The notes under the pieces were generated by a model, which saw nothing but the letters and a program-made list of their open reading frames with translations, was not told where the DNA came from and searched no databases. Source: Bigelowiella natans CCMP2755 (lineage: Eukaryota; Cercozoa; Chlorarachniophyceae). From it: a DNA stretch of 39,336 bases. Both the position numbers and the translations under genes were made by a program. Location: assembly GCA_000320545.1 (NCBI GenBank), contig ADNK01000727.1, forward strand, positions 1-39,336. The letters run 5' to 3'. Of the stretch, positions 1-11,200 are shown one piece after another. The first letter of the stretch is position 1; every line of letters begins with the position of its first letter.

Positions 1-104
1 AGGAACGTCCGATGGTCAGGGGATTTCATCCCCGCACAACTCCCCCCACCATCGCCATAATCCTCCTCTCCCCACCTCGCCCTCCTCCTGTTACCACCAC
101 CCAT

Positions 105-112
105 GCACACGC

Positions 113-149
<37 letters not shown>
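105..149. repeat. (CA)n microsatellite
   Basis: A run of CA dinucleotides, interrupted by CG near its start. It lies upstream of the first recognisable exon. No coding potential is assigned to it. Confidence 0.9.
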
Positions 150-150
<1 letters not shown>

Positions 151-496
151 ACACATCAGCTACAGGGGGATGACATCGATGACGCTGCGCACAGGGCCAT
201 TGTTGGACTTGGCCGAATTTCTGCGCCTACCGGAGAGGCTCAGGCTGGATGATCTAGTGAGAATCCTGCTGCTGCTACTCGAGGCAACGTTCCTTACCAA
301 AGCAATGACAAGGTCGACGTTCAGTCCCACCTTACGGATCTTTTTCTCTCTCCCTCCCCCATTCCCCCCCCTCTCTCTCTCTCTCTCTGCCACTTCACAT
401 CATCACCCCTCCTCTTCTCTCCCAAACACACATGTCTTGAAGGGGGTTCTGCGCCCTTTCTCCTTTCTTCTCTTCTCCCTACTGGCAATCTCGTAG

Positions 497-707
497 GAAG
501 CTCCTCGCGTGCCGCCCGCACCTCGACTTAGTCTTGTTCGTGCACGAGAGCAACCGAAAGGCGCTGCGCTTTCAACGATTCATCCACAACGAGGAATGGG
601 ACGACAAGAAAGGGGAGTCGCTACTGCAGCCGAAAACACCCTCATCAAAAGCATCACCGACGTCCCCGTCGTATTCGCAATCCTCATCCTCACCACCGCC
701 ACCCCCC

Positions 708-739
<32 letters not shown>

Positions 740-1133
740 AGCAATGTTTTATCACCTCTCGAAAGGCGTCTGGGACCTCGTGGTCTCCTACATGTACGAC
801 GCCGAGTGCGCCGCGGACGAGATCACGATTGAGCCCGACGTCGGCACCGTGTTGCGCCGCATGGACGTGCGCTTCCAAAATACCCAACAGCAGCACCGGC
901 CCTTTCGCTGGGAGACGTTGCCGCCGTTATCGAACGACAACCGGGGAGAGGAGGGGGGGGAGGATGGTGATGTTAAAGCTCATAACCGTGGCCCCCATTG
1001 TAGTCCCGACAGCTCTACATCGGATTTTTCTTCTTCTCGATATAGCAACGGGGCTCGTGAGGCGGCGACTACCGACTTCACCTCCTGGGATTCCACCGTT
1101 CGTGAGGAGGAGGATACCAGCTTCAAGTGGTGA
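497..1133 (+). CDS. Probable terminal exon of an unidentified host gene
   Basis: An open frame follows a pyrimidine-rich stretch ending in TAG (494-496) and runs to TGA at 1131-1133. It begins KLLACRPHLD and continues through HESNRKALRFQRFIHNEEWD, a Ser/Pro-rich low-complexity stretch partly encoded by trinucleotide repeats (about 690-745), then MFYHLSKGVWDLVVSYMYDA and a charged tail. The two ordered segments look like real protein, but I do not recognise a family. The upstream exon was not found with confidence: 170-255 followed by a GTGAGA donor is a candidate, but its phase does not match this frame. A real last exon is the most likely reading; a short single-exon gene starting at the internal ATG (745) is the alternative. 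Confidence 0.4.
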
Positions 1134-1602
1134 TCTCGAGCCAGGGAGCCATCGTTTCTCATCTCATCAATGCCGTCTGCATAGCTCTGCTGCTACGCTG
1201 GCAACAGGCAGTAGTCTAGGCCTGGTATCATGAGCGTGGTCGATTTAGCTTATTCGACGAGAAAATGTAATTAGGCCTGCATCATAGCGACATGTAGCGG
1301 ATTTGTCTTTGTTGTGCACATCAATTGACCTTGAGATTCTACGCGCTCAAACGATCTAGCAATTGCTGGGCGCGCTGAGGCTTTGCGCACATGATGTGGC
1401 TGAAAGTGTGTGGCAATTCGTGCAACGTGCAGGTGAACATAACGCTAGCTAGCTAGAATCTAGGAATGCTTATCACAACGTAAGCAAGCTAAGGCCTACT
1501 AGCCTGCTAGCCTGTCTACTTGCTGCTTGCGTAACATAGCACACCTACAAATACACAATTTCTTTTAACTGTAGGATGACGTGCTACATTAGATCGTATG
1601 CA
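1134..1602. other. Intergenic DNA, no gene seen
   Basis: No convincing open frame. It contains repeated GCTAGC/CTAGC words (about 1445-1515), a motif that recurs in other noncoding host stretches of the window. It separates the 3' ends of the upstream plus-strand exon and the minus-strand NXD1-like gene, so both 3' UTRs should lie here. Confidence 0.6.
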
Positions 1603-2679
1603 TCACAAAACATCCGGCACCCCAGCGATAACATCCACTCCGTCAAATTGTATGCATGGTAGTAGGGCGGTGATCGCAGCCTCTGCTGGTGCGCCAAAGA
1701 GAATCTCCCTCTCTCCCTCAAGTACATCTCGCACGTCATCCGACAAAGATATTTGCTCCGCTGAGTTTGTCATTTCCCGCTTGAGCTGCTTCCCCATCTC
1801 AGGCTGATGTTGAGGTACAAATATACTGAACCCGGGTCTCAAGCGCACGCGTCGTGGACGCATCAGACGCAAAGGATAACGGAGCAAAGGAGTGTATTTT
1901 TCGCATTCCGTTTCGGAATCGTCCATCGACAATAAACCCGAGAAACTCGGCAAGTTTAGTCCCCCGTTACTCCCTTGGTCTACTCTCTCCGGGCCACAGT
2001 CGTCGGATTGAATCGACGACGAAAGAGACGCACTGAGGCTGCTACCGCCAGACAAAGTAGTGTTCTGCCGCATCTTGTTATCAGCCAATAACCAATTGTC
2101 CCATCCCCAAACTCTTATGGTGTTGTCACTAAGAAACTCGAAGACACCGCCCCCCTTACTAAATTGTGTTTCTATCTGACGATTTCTTTCTTCGTCAAAG
2201 CCAAGAGAGCGGCTTTTCTCTCGGCTCCTATCCCCAGCTTCTGCAGATGATGTCTTCGGAGCATTCGTCGCCATGTAATCAATTGAGCCTTTGTAGGCTG
2301 GCAAGCCGAAGACCCTGCGTCCTGTGTCTACAGCGGCATCACTGCTAACCTGGCATGAGCAAATTCTAATAATTATACAAACGAGCGTGAGGAAAGAGCG
2401 AAAAATGCTGTACCACAATATGTGAGGCCCACGCTCCGATCTCGAAGCCCCTCGCAATGAGACCGCTAAGCACCGCAACTTCCCGGTAGTAGCCGATGGG
2501 AGAATCCTGCCATTCGACGACGAACACGCCGCCGAGTGTCCATCCAAACAGAGACAGCAACCGCAGCCGCGAGAAAAAGTGGCCAAAAACGCCGGTTGTG
2601 GGACTTTGGTTATCATCGCTTGGATTGTTGTCACCAATACCACCTACAGCAGCGGTATTATTTTCTCCATAGTAATTGC

Positions 2680-2715
<36 letters not shown>

Positions 2716-3124
2716 CATCATTGTTATTTTTATTATTGTTAGTATCATTACTAATGTAATCGATGGGGGTGACTCTGAGAGCTGCGTCGGATCGAACGAG
2801 CAGAGGCTGGTAAAGGACTCTCGCGTTCCTGAAGAACATCCCTCCGGGAGGGATCTCGAAGGGAGGGCGGGGAGATGGGGCGGGAGAATGATCGCATGCT
2901 GCTCGTATCCGCCGGCCTTGGCTGCAACGCTGCATCAAGTCCTTTCTACTACGTCGTGACCATCTGCTTATGATGGTGCGCTGTCGCGAGATCGTGCTCC
3001 GCGCATTTACAGACGTCGAGGATAGCCCACCTCCACCATGCGACGGCCGAGGGCTGCTCGAGACCGCGAAGAGGCACGTTGCCACAAGGACGACGGGCGC
3101 CCCCTGCCCCGGCCATGCGAGCAT
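1603..3124 (-). CDS. NXD1-like protein (NEOXANTHIN-DEFICIENT 1 family), two exons
   Basis: Exon 1 is 3124-2414 and exon 2 is 2349-1603, joined across a 64-bp GT...AG intron (2413-2350), giving 485 aa. The conserved core is visible: RNARVLYQPLLVRSDAALR, then FGWTLGGVFVVEWQDSPIGY, REVAVLSGLI, GAWASHIV/VSSDAAVDTGRR, and FGLPAYKG across the splice junction. This matches the plant family in which NXD1 is needed for neoxanthin formation; the fold resembles acetoacetate decarboxylase and the biochemical role is unsettled. The N-terminus is hydrophobic (VVLVATCLFAV) and then Ser/Arg-rich, compatible with a bipartite plastid-targeting presequence. A microsatellite-encoded Asn run splits the conserved core. 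The 3' exon is acidic, Ser-rich and poorly conserved in appearance. Family assignment is from motif memory, not a search. Confidence 0.72.
2678..2745. repeat. (ATT)n/(AAT)n microsatellite in coding sequence
   Basis: A trinucleotide repeat read on the minus strand as Asn codons. It inserts an Asn-rich loop of about 25-30 residues between the DYISND and LFGWTLGG segments of the NXD1-like protein. Because it is in frame, length changes would alter only the loop. Confidence 0.85.
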
Positions 3125-3639
3125 CCGACAGCTACGGTGGTTTTTCGCCGAACGACAAGTTCACTCGCCTCTCTTTTTCCAAGTTTTTCTTGTCGCGCAG
3201 TGCGAAAAGGGTCATAATGCGCGAAAGCCTGGAATCCATGCTACTCCTGATAACAGGATGAAATCGGCGGGGAAGAGAGGCTTTTGGCAGCCGCAACGCT
3301 GTTTGGGACAGTACTGCTATTTAGTTTTGGACCAAAATTCGTGCGGATCATATCCTACAATAGCTTCTCTTGGTCTGGAGGCGAGCAGGGGAGCAGCAAA
3401 CGCCTAACCGGCGTCCAGTAGCAGACTAGGTAGCAGGTGGGCAAGGGGGGAAGGGGGGGGGGAGAGATAAACGGGTCGTACTGATTGCTAGCACCTTGCT
3501 AGCACCTTGCTGCTAGCAATCTGCATGATTTAAAGAAGCTGGCAAGTTCGTTCCCCACCTCATTAAAGAGCCACAGACCACTTCATCATCCTCGCCCTTT
3601 CTTTCAGATCAACTGGCAGGGCAAGAATCAACCACGGAT
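3125..3639. promoter_or_regulatory. Divergent intergenic region, NXD1-like / Nup54
   Basis: The NXD1-like gene starts at 3124 on the minus strand and Nup54 at 3640 on the plus strand, so both promoters must lie in these 515 bp. There is a G-rich tract (about 3445-3465) and a tandem GCTAGCACCTT pair (about 3487-3510). No TATA element stands out. Open frames here are not supported by any recognisable protein. Confidence 0.45.
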
Positions 3640-4760
3640 ATGGGGGATAATTTCAATTTCGGTGGAGGCGGAGGCTTTGGAGGCGGGGGCGGAGGCTTTG
3701 GAGGCGGGGGCGGAGGCTTTGGAGGCGGGGGCGGAGGCTTTGGAGGCGGGGATGGAGGCTTTGGAGGCGGGGGCGGAGGCTTTGGAGGCGGGGGCGGAGG
3801 CTTTGGAGGCGGGGGTGGAGGCTTCGGAGGCGGGGGTGGAGGCTTCGGAGGCGGCAGCGGAGGCTTCGGAGGCGGCAGCGGAGGAGGGTACAGTGAACTT
3901 TATTTATTGCATCTCAAACCTCGACCATGCAATCTATCAACATCACCAAAACGCGCCGTTGCATTTGCACATAGCATGATACATTGCCACCAATTGCCGG
4001 AAACCGCGCGAATTATTGACTCTAGAATGCGTCCTACTCTCTTACAGCAATGGAAACTCGGGCGGGGGCGTGGGTAATACCAAATAAATGTAGCAGGAAC
4101 GCAGTAATGATAGATGTTGGAGGAAAACGTAGAAGAAGACTTAAGAGGAAAAAAAGAAAGGGACACTACTACTTCTCTACTACTAGTAGTAGCAGCTGTT
4201 GTTGATGTTGTTGTAGGAAGAGAGAGGAGGGAAGGGAGAAAAAGTTTTGTAGAAACATTGGTTTTTATATCTCCGGGGCGGCGGGACAGGATGATCAACT
4301 GAGCTACTATCATCTTCATAGGAGGAGGCAATAGCGACATTGTCAAACAGATATCAAGCATTATAGCCGAGGCCCAAGCAGTATGCCCATAAACGAATAA
4401 TAAATGATAATAACAATAAATGGATAGTATATGAGGGAGGTGTGATAGTGGTGGGGCCCGCACACATTTTGTGGGTCGCGTGAAACTAGAAGCTGAAAAG
4501 GGTATCATCGTGATGGCGCAATACTTTCTTCCTCCTCTTTACTACCTTGCCCAACATTGCATATGCTTGCATCATCTTCTCCAGGGCCCAGGAGCTCAGT
4601 TTCACACGATCCTTTATAACCACAACCCGAAGGTGCATGTGATGTGCCCTGCCAACCCGTTACCTTTGAAGCGTTTCTCTTTGTGTGTCGCAGCGCCTCG
4701 CAAGCCGCCCACACCCCGTTAAAAACATACAAGCTATTCGAGTGTGTCTGGCCTGCTCTC

Positions 4761-4808
<48 letters not shown>

Positions 4809-5067
4809 CGCTATTGCTACCCCGAGCTTAGCAGTACCTTTAATTCACTGCTGCCACGATGATGATGTTCAGGAGGCGCGAGAGATAAACGGGATTGGCG
4901 GAAGGTATCCGAAGAAGCCTGCCAATTTGAATCGGGAGCAATGGCGAAAGGTACGCAGCAGAAAGAAAGACAAATCCACAACGAAATTGAAGCAGGAGGG
5001 CCTCTCAAATGCAGATTTTTTTAATTCGATATACAAACACAGTCATAAACAATACATATTATATACT

Positions 5068-5142
<75 letters not shown>

Positions 5143-5764
5143 CATCATACCGTCAGGCCCTCTTGAACAACCCTGACCCCGAAAATCTAGTTCCGATTCC
5201 TGTGAAGAGTTTCGAGGAGCTCAAGCGGAGAATCGATAAGGGCCAGAAACCCGTGAGTCAGTCTGTCAGTCAGTCAGTCAGTCAATCAGCTAGTCACGAA
5301 AGACGACTACGATGAGAAGAAGTAACCGAAGTCATGAGTTTGATAACACGATGCCACCATCCATATATTACCCAGGCTTTTAATGAGGGCAAGGAAAAGA
5401 TCAAAGAGCTAAAGGTGGAGAAGGATAATGAGTAGTAGTTACCTGTCCTTAGAGGGAGACTGCACAATTCATGTGAAGTTTCTAATCTGACAAATGTCTA
5501 CACCCCACCTTCCCTTCCTCTTCCTCCTCCTCCCGTTTCCATGACGCTAAAGCAAAAAATCCAGAATATGAAGATTAATCACGAGAATGCAGTGGAAAAG
5601 GTGATGGGGATTAGATCTTGCAATACCCCCACCTAGATACTAGCAATGAGTGTATTCGCGATTTTACACCGTAGTCATTAAATGAGGTTTGTCATCATCA
5701 TCATCATAAGCAGCAGCAGCAGCAGCATTCGCTCAGTAATTATATTGGGCGACGTGGGCATCTT

Positions 5765-5818
<54 letters not shown>

Positions 5819-6963
5819 TGCATGAATAAAGTCGTGTGTTGATGCGAACGGATGTTCTCTGTGCACACATGGCAGATTATTCCAGAGTTGAAGATGAAGC
5901 AGAATAAGCTCGCTCACAGGTTGTGTGCTGTGTTCTTCTGTTTGATCATAAATGACGGAAAAAAGAGGAGTATCTGAGAATAGTAATAACCGGCTCGGAA
6001 CACCTTGACAAAACGCACATGCAACATTGTGATAATAACCAACAGCCCTTGTCTATTCCCAAACTCAGCTGAATAATGACGACGACGATGATGATGATGA
6101 TGATGATGTTACGTTTGCTTAATCGTTTTGTGTAGACTTCTGAAGATAATGAGTGCTTTAGAGAGGTTGAGGGCGCAAAGGTAGCAATGCTGCTCCTACC
6201 TCACTCACTACAGATTACCAATAACATGAGGCACACAACGCAGTGAATGAGGTCGGAGAGTGTCCTAATTTTAGCTGATAAATGTGTAGATCTAGAATCC
6301 CGCTTATGTCAAAAGAGATCGACTACTTGAAGCAGTTGGTAAGTGCATGCAGATATCCATGCATCCTATCCCCCTCCCCCCCGTCCTGTCAATAATCACA
6401 TATTTGCAGATAATAAACATTGAAACGCACCCTTTCATTCTCTATTACCAGTTGTACTTACCCTATGACACAGGGGCTTCCGGGGAAAATCATGCATATC
6501 ATTAAATCATGAATGTCATTAACCACAATTATTTTTGTTAGATTCACATCAACAGGGAGCTGAAAAAACCGACGCAGTTCAAAGCCAAAGTACGTTTTTG
6601 TGTCCTCAGAACAAATACAGCAAGATTCGATTCGCCTAACGAAACATTCATTCTATATCTTCCACAGGTGGAGGAACTCGACTCGATTGTACGGATTCAA
6701 GAGGTGTTAGTCATATAGCTTCGTCAAATGTTAGTTGTATAGGAAGGCCAAGTATTTATTCGATTGATTTTTTTGTTTGATAGGATCTGGGAGGGGATTC
6801 TTCCGTCACCCTGGATAGTGAGAATCTCGACGTGATCCAGAAGTTCTTGAAGAAACAAACGGACGGCCTCAAATATCTCTCCAAAGTTCTTAGAGATGGC
6901 GAACGAGACCTGGGAATCATCGAGAGGGGTTTAGAATATGGGTCTGAACGCCCTTACTTCTAG
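3640..6963 (+). CDS. NUP54: Nup54-type FG nucleoporin, 14 exons
   Basis: Exons: 3640-3887, 4048-4073, 4322-4380, 4585-4632, 4873-4950, 5157-5252, 5376-5414, 5553-5600, 5876-5919, 6136-6180, 6296-6338, 6542-6589, 6668-6703, 6784-6963; all GT...AG, phases consistent, 345 aa. The N-terminus is an FG-repeat domain (GGFGGGG units). The rest matches the Nup54 family: LLNNPDPENLVPIPV followed by FEELKRRID, then the coiled-coil region with KLAHRLLKIMSALERL, KPTQFKAKVEELDSI, and the C-terminal LSKVLRDGERDLGIIERGL. Nup54 forms part of the central-channel Nup62-Nup58-Nup54 complex and contributes to the permeability barrier of the nuclear pore. Several exons are only 26-48 nt. Introns contain compound microsatellites. 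The protein is shorter than animal Nup54, mainly in the FG part. Splice sites were placed by eye; exons 7 and 8 are the least certain. Confidence 0.85.
3667..3884 (+). repeat. 21-bp minisatellite encoding FG repeats
   Basis: About ten tandem copies of a 21-bp unit read as GGFGGGG, with late copies drifting to TTC for Phe and to GGCAGC (Gly-Ser). It makes up nearly all of Nup54 exon 1, so FG-repeat number can change by unequal exchange without breaking the frame. Confidence 0.92.
4757..4805. repeat. (CT)n microsatellite in Nup54 intron 4
   Basis: A nearly pure CT run between exon 4 (ends 4632) and exon 5 (starts 4873). It may extend the pyrimidine tract of the acceptor but lies about 70 nt upstream of it. 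Confidence 0.9.
5069..5138. repeat. (AT)n(GT)n compound microsatellite in Nup54 intron 5
   Basis: An AT run passes directly into a GT run that ends about 19 nt before the acceptor of exon 6. The same compound structure occurs at 38897-38968 in the PX gene. Confidence 0.92.
5765..5818. repeat. (CT)n(CA)n compound microsatellite in Nup54 intron 8
   Basis: A CT run followed by a CA run, between exon 8 (ends 5600) and exon 9 (starts 5876). Intronic and noncoding. Confidence 0.9.
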
Positions 6964-7620
6964 CTTACTTCTAACTGCACGACAAATTTTAACAAATGTG
7001 CAAACCGGGTTTGATGCGATGGGCAGCGGGAATCCAGGAACACAACACACAGCTCTGTTAGACATAAATATGTGCATGCATGGCCATGATGATCGATGCA
7101 TGTGCTTGCATACGCACGGCTGCGCACCATTCTAGCACTTCTGCTGTGCAAGATCGTGTCCATTATTGCTAGATCTAGAGGTAATATGATTACAGAGATT
7201 GCTGTTGCGCACGTACTGCGCCATTGCTAGATTGCTAGCATTGCCCGCGTGCCCTGGCTAGCGCGATGCGATGACATGCACGACGCTGCACAACAATCAA
7301 AGTGCCTGCGATGCTGCTGGCGGACGCATCGCATGCTAGCATGTCTGCTAATTAATGCATGTGCTGCTACGCACGCACGCGTCAATGTTGTCTACTTGTA
7401 ATTGCACGTACGTGCCGTGCTAGCGTGCGATCAGCTGTAGCTAGCTAGCTAGCAGGCAGACTGCGCAGCACTTCATCAGACATCGCTGCCATAGTTGATC
7501 GATCGCACAGCATGTCAGACATCACATCAGCCTCACCATGTGTCACATGCAGCATTCTACTTGTTGTGTGTCACAGTCTCGACATGGATGTTCTGCCGCT
7601 GTGCTGCAACATGATGTTGT
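6964..7620. other. Intergenic DNA downstream of Nup54, left flank of the LTR element
   Basis: No gene seen. The sequence is rich in GCTAGC, TGCATG and GCACGC words, with a clear CTAG tandem at about 7439-7454. TA dinucleotides are common up to about 7495 and almost absent from there to the LTR (one, at 7558), although the stretch is too short to prove a boundary effect. Confidence 0.6.
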
Positions 7621-7624
7621 TGCG
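7621..7624. repeat. Left target-site duplication TGCG
   Basis: TGCG directly precedes the 5' LTR, and the same four bases directly follow the 3' LTR (34417-34420). Four to six bases is the usual range for Ty3/Gypsy integrases. Confidence 0.75.
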
Positions 7625-8169
7625 TGATGTGCGCCATGCCATCAGAGCTGCGCCATTTCTCTGCTGAGACGCTCAACCCCACAGCAAGCAGCAGCAGCAA
7701 GCTCAATCCTTTAGCTAGACAAGTTGCAATCCAAATGTCCTTCCACATGGATGCAGCTCAGCTTCAAGGACATCGATCCTTGAAGCACAATTTGGTCATT
7801 GGACATCAGTTTGGATGTAGCTCTGGTCATTGGACATCAGTTCAGATGTAGCTCCAGTCATCAGCGTAGACGCAATCCACCGGGAGCTAGCACTCCGTGG
7901 ATGTGGTCAGCACAGTGCAGTTGGCACGATGTGGTGACGACAATCCTCTGACGGGATGTCGTGGTCCTTGTCGCAAGGAACAATGTCGCGATCAGCGCCC
8001 TTGCGACAGCACATCACGTTGACACGTGCAGACAGCCGAAGCTTCTCGAAAGCTTCGGGAAACAATTCGGAACATCAATTTGCGCGCCAAATGCTGTCAA
8101 TGCGCAAACATGTGACGGAAGCAAAATCGTGATTGCAAGTGAAACAGACAAGTGCCTTCGCGCATTGCA
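7625..8169 (+). repeat. 5' LTR
   Basis: 545 bp, TG...CA, aligned without gaps to 33872-34416. I count 26 differences (about 4.8%), every one a transition. Six TA dinucleotides (7712, 7716, 7818, 7849, 7867, 7888), all in its first half, read TG or CA in the 3' LTR. Nine further sites read CA in one copy and TG in the other. The usual LTR-divergence clock does not apply to such a biased set. No TATA box could survive in the TA-free 3' copy. Confidence 0.95.
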
Positions 8170-8172
8170 AAT

Positions 8173-8190
8173 TGGCTTCCACTCCAGGAA
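8173..8190 (+). other. Primer-binding site
   Basis: Three bases after the LTR end, TGGCTTCCACTCCAGGAA begins with TGG, the complement of a tRNA CCA tail. This is the expected place for minus-strand priming. The priming tRNA was not identified, and post-insertion mutation could have changed the site. Confidence 0.6.
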
Positions 8191-8220
8191 AATTTTTTTT
8201 GCCCCCCCCCGGACCCTCCC

Positions 8221-11200
8221 ATGACCCCTCTTGACACCGCCGTTGACGCTGCAGTGGCCTTCACGAAGGATCCCACCGACAGCAAGGCGGTGCAGCACGC
8301 CCTCAGCGCCCTCACGCCGAATCCCATCTTTTGCGAGTTGCTTTGTCAGGGTGTGGAGAAGGCCACGGACGCTCGCATGTTCAGAGCTTTCAGGTCAATG
8401 TTGATTGAGGCCATCCCGGAGGGACAACCTCGCCAAGCTGACGTTGGTGCTGCCAACTTGCAACTTTGGCGCACCTTCTTCGCTGCGGACAACGGCAACT
8501 CGTTGCCCGCAGACGATGCTGATGCTGTTGAGTCCCCCTCTGCTGATGGCAAACGGGGCCAGCAAGTGCAACCTGAAGTCAGAATTGAATCCACGAATGA
8601 CATCAACAAAGTCAGTGTCACCCTCCCGAAGTTCAATGGCTCGAGAGGCAAGTGTGCTCGTTGGTGGAAGAAGGTTGGAAAGACTTTGGAAAGTGCTCAC
8701 CCCGGTTTCGACTTGAAGGAAAAGAACCAGTGGTTGCCCACGATCCGGGGATGCCTTCAAGGACACCAATCGGGTTGCGAGAGACTCGAGCAATGCGAGG
8801 ATCGAGAACCCAAGTTGATTGGCACGGCAGACAAGTTGGATGTTTGCCTGCTCATGGAGAAGTTCGTGAAATCTCACGATCGGAACTCCAAGGACCACTT
8901 GCTTCAGGAGTGGCGGGCGCTGTCCCAGAACGATCGCGAGCTCATCGATGACTTCAAGACTCGCTTCTTCGGATCAGTCGCCGACCTGAAAGAGCAAGGT
9001 CACGTGATCCCACCTGATCAACTTTGTGATTGCTTCAGGGACACGTGCAAAGAGTCCGCCACTTTGCGCATCAAGAAGAAAGAAATCACCGACATCGATG
9101 CTGCTGTGGATCACATCGCGGAAATTGAAGCGAATGCTGTCAAAGGCACGTCGAAAGGTCTGCACAATGTGCCCCGATCTGATCGAGCCGGTGGAAATGA
9201 AGGCACGAAAGAGACGTTCACCGACAGAAAAGGTGAAGTTGGGTGCACCCATTGCTGCGGGTTGAAGCACGGGCAGTCCCAGTGTCATCGCCGCAAGAAA
9301 GGGAAACCCAAAATGACGTTGAAAGAGAGAATTGACTTGGAGGATCAAAGGGATGAACGCAGGAATGGTCACAACGGGAGAAAGGGAAACTTGAGGGGAA
9401 ACTTGAACAACGCATCTCAGGTTCTTCAGCAGCAGGCGGAGAAGCAGGGCAAAGCGATGAACACGTTGCCAACGATGCTCGGGGGAGGCAAGGAGGCTCC
9501 GCAGGAGCCGACCCTCCAGGACGTGCGTTCTGTGCTTCACGCTGCATCACCTTGCGAGGCCGCGGGGCCTCCTCCGGATGCCGCTGATGTCCCGCCCGTT
9601 GGTCCTGTGCCCAGCGCTGAGGATTGCAAACCAGCTTCAGCCCCCACCCCGACCCCTTCTCCACAAAGCGCTGACTCTCTTCACGGCAGCCGCAAAGTGT
9701 CCATGACGAACATCGGCTTGCGCAACTCAAAGGGACAGTTTGTCACCTTTGCTGCCCTCTGGGATTCTGGTGCCATGCCCGAGTCACGTGTCAACCTGCA
9801 CACAGTCAAGGCATTGGGCCCACAGAGGTTGGTTGAGGTGCATCGAGAAAATCACAAAAACGCTCAAGACCAGTCGACTTTCTCGACCATCGGTTCCATC
9901 GAGCTTGAGGTCAACCTGAATGGTGAGGTTGTGCCTCACACCTTCAAGGTTGCCCCTGTTCATGTGAACATTGTTCTGGGACAGGGATTTTTGGAATTGG
10001 TGGGAGGGGTCATTGATGTGGTGAACCACACTGTTGCCTGTCTCCGCTCATCGCGACGCGTCCAGCAACCTGTGATCAAAGTGTCGGAGTGGAAATCAGT
10101 CGGCAACATTGGAGCCAAGGATCATGTGAACAGTTTGCCGCCTCCTGAAGAATGCCGCAAGATGTGTCCAGGGAAGAACTTGCGCCAAACAGCGGAGATC
10201 CTCGAGCGGACCCCGCCGGACGATGACCCAACGGTGGAGCAGGGGCGGGAACGTGTGAAGCATTCACTCGATGCGAAGTGTGAAAGCATCACCGTGCCGA
10301 GAACTTCTCCTTCTCCGCACATTCGCCCTGTGCGCCTGCGACTCAAAGAGGGGCACGAGGACGTCATTGTCAATGCACCTCCTCGCCCGAGGCCGGACCG
10401 CGACTGGGACCGGATCGAGAACCAGGTTGCGGAGTGGGAGCGCCAAGGGAAAGTGGTCCCCACCACCTCTGCATGGAACACCCCGCATGTCGTCGCCGCC
10501 AAGTCTGCACCCCCTCATTTCAGACCAGCGCAAGACTGCAGGAGAGTCAATGAAGTGTTGGCACCTGTGAAGTTCCCGCTTCACCGGATCGATCTCATCG
10601 TCGATGATTTGGCGCGGAAAAAGATTGAATCCATTCTGGATCAGATGGAGGCACACATGCAGACGCCGGTCCACAAGAGGGACCAGTTCATGCTCGCCTT
10701 CAGCACGAGGAAGGGCAAGCACATGTTCACTGTGCTGCCCCACGGGACAAAGGTGTCCGGGGACCTGTGCACGCAGCGGAAGTTCGAGATCCAGTCCTCC
10801 GATGGCGGTTCCGTCCTCCTGTGGCATTTCACATTTTCACACGTTGATGATGACGCAGCAGGTGCGGACACGGTTGCAGCACACATTTTCATCATGCAGT
10901 GTGTGTTGGACAGGTTCCTGAAATTCGGGATGGTGATCCGTCCGGAGAAGTGCGAGTGGCTGAAAAAGGAAGTTGTGCATTTGGGTCATTTGGTTGGCGA
11001 CGGCATTGCACGCCCTGACCCCAAGAGCCTTGCCGCGTTTGACAGTCTTCCCAAACGCCCCCTGAACCACAAGGAGTTGCGTCGGTTCCTCGGCATGGCC
11101 CAGTGGCACCTCAAGCGCTTCGCCCCCGAATGTGCAGAATGTGCGGCCGTCCTTTCCTCCACCTGCAACAGAAAGCCCAATTCGGAAAGTCCTCTCGCGG

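Noticed and set aside
3662-3979. Glu/Ala repeat frame over the Nup54 FG exon
   Set aside because: It is another frame of the 21-bp minisatellite; the GGFGGGG frame has a start, a splice site and a matching family.
8346-9730. Minus-strand frames opposite gag
   Set aside because: Shadows of gag in TA-free DNA; no family resemblance and no start context.
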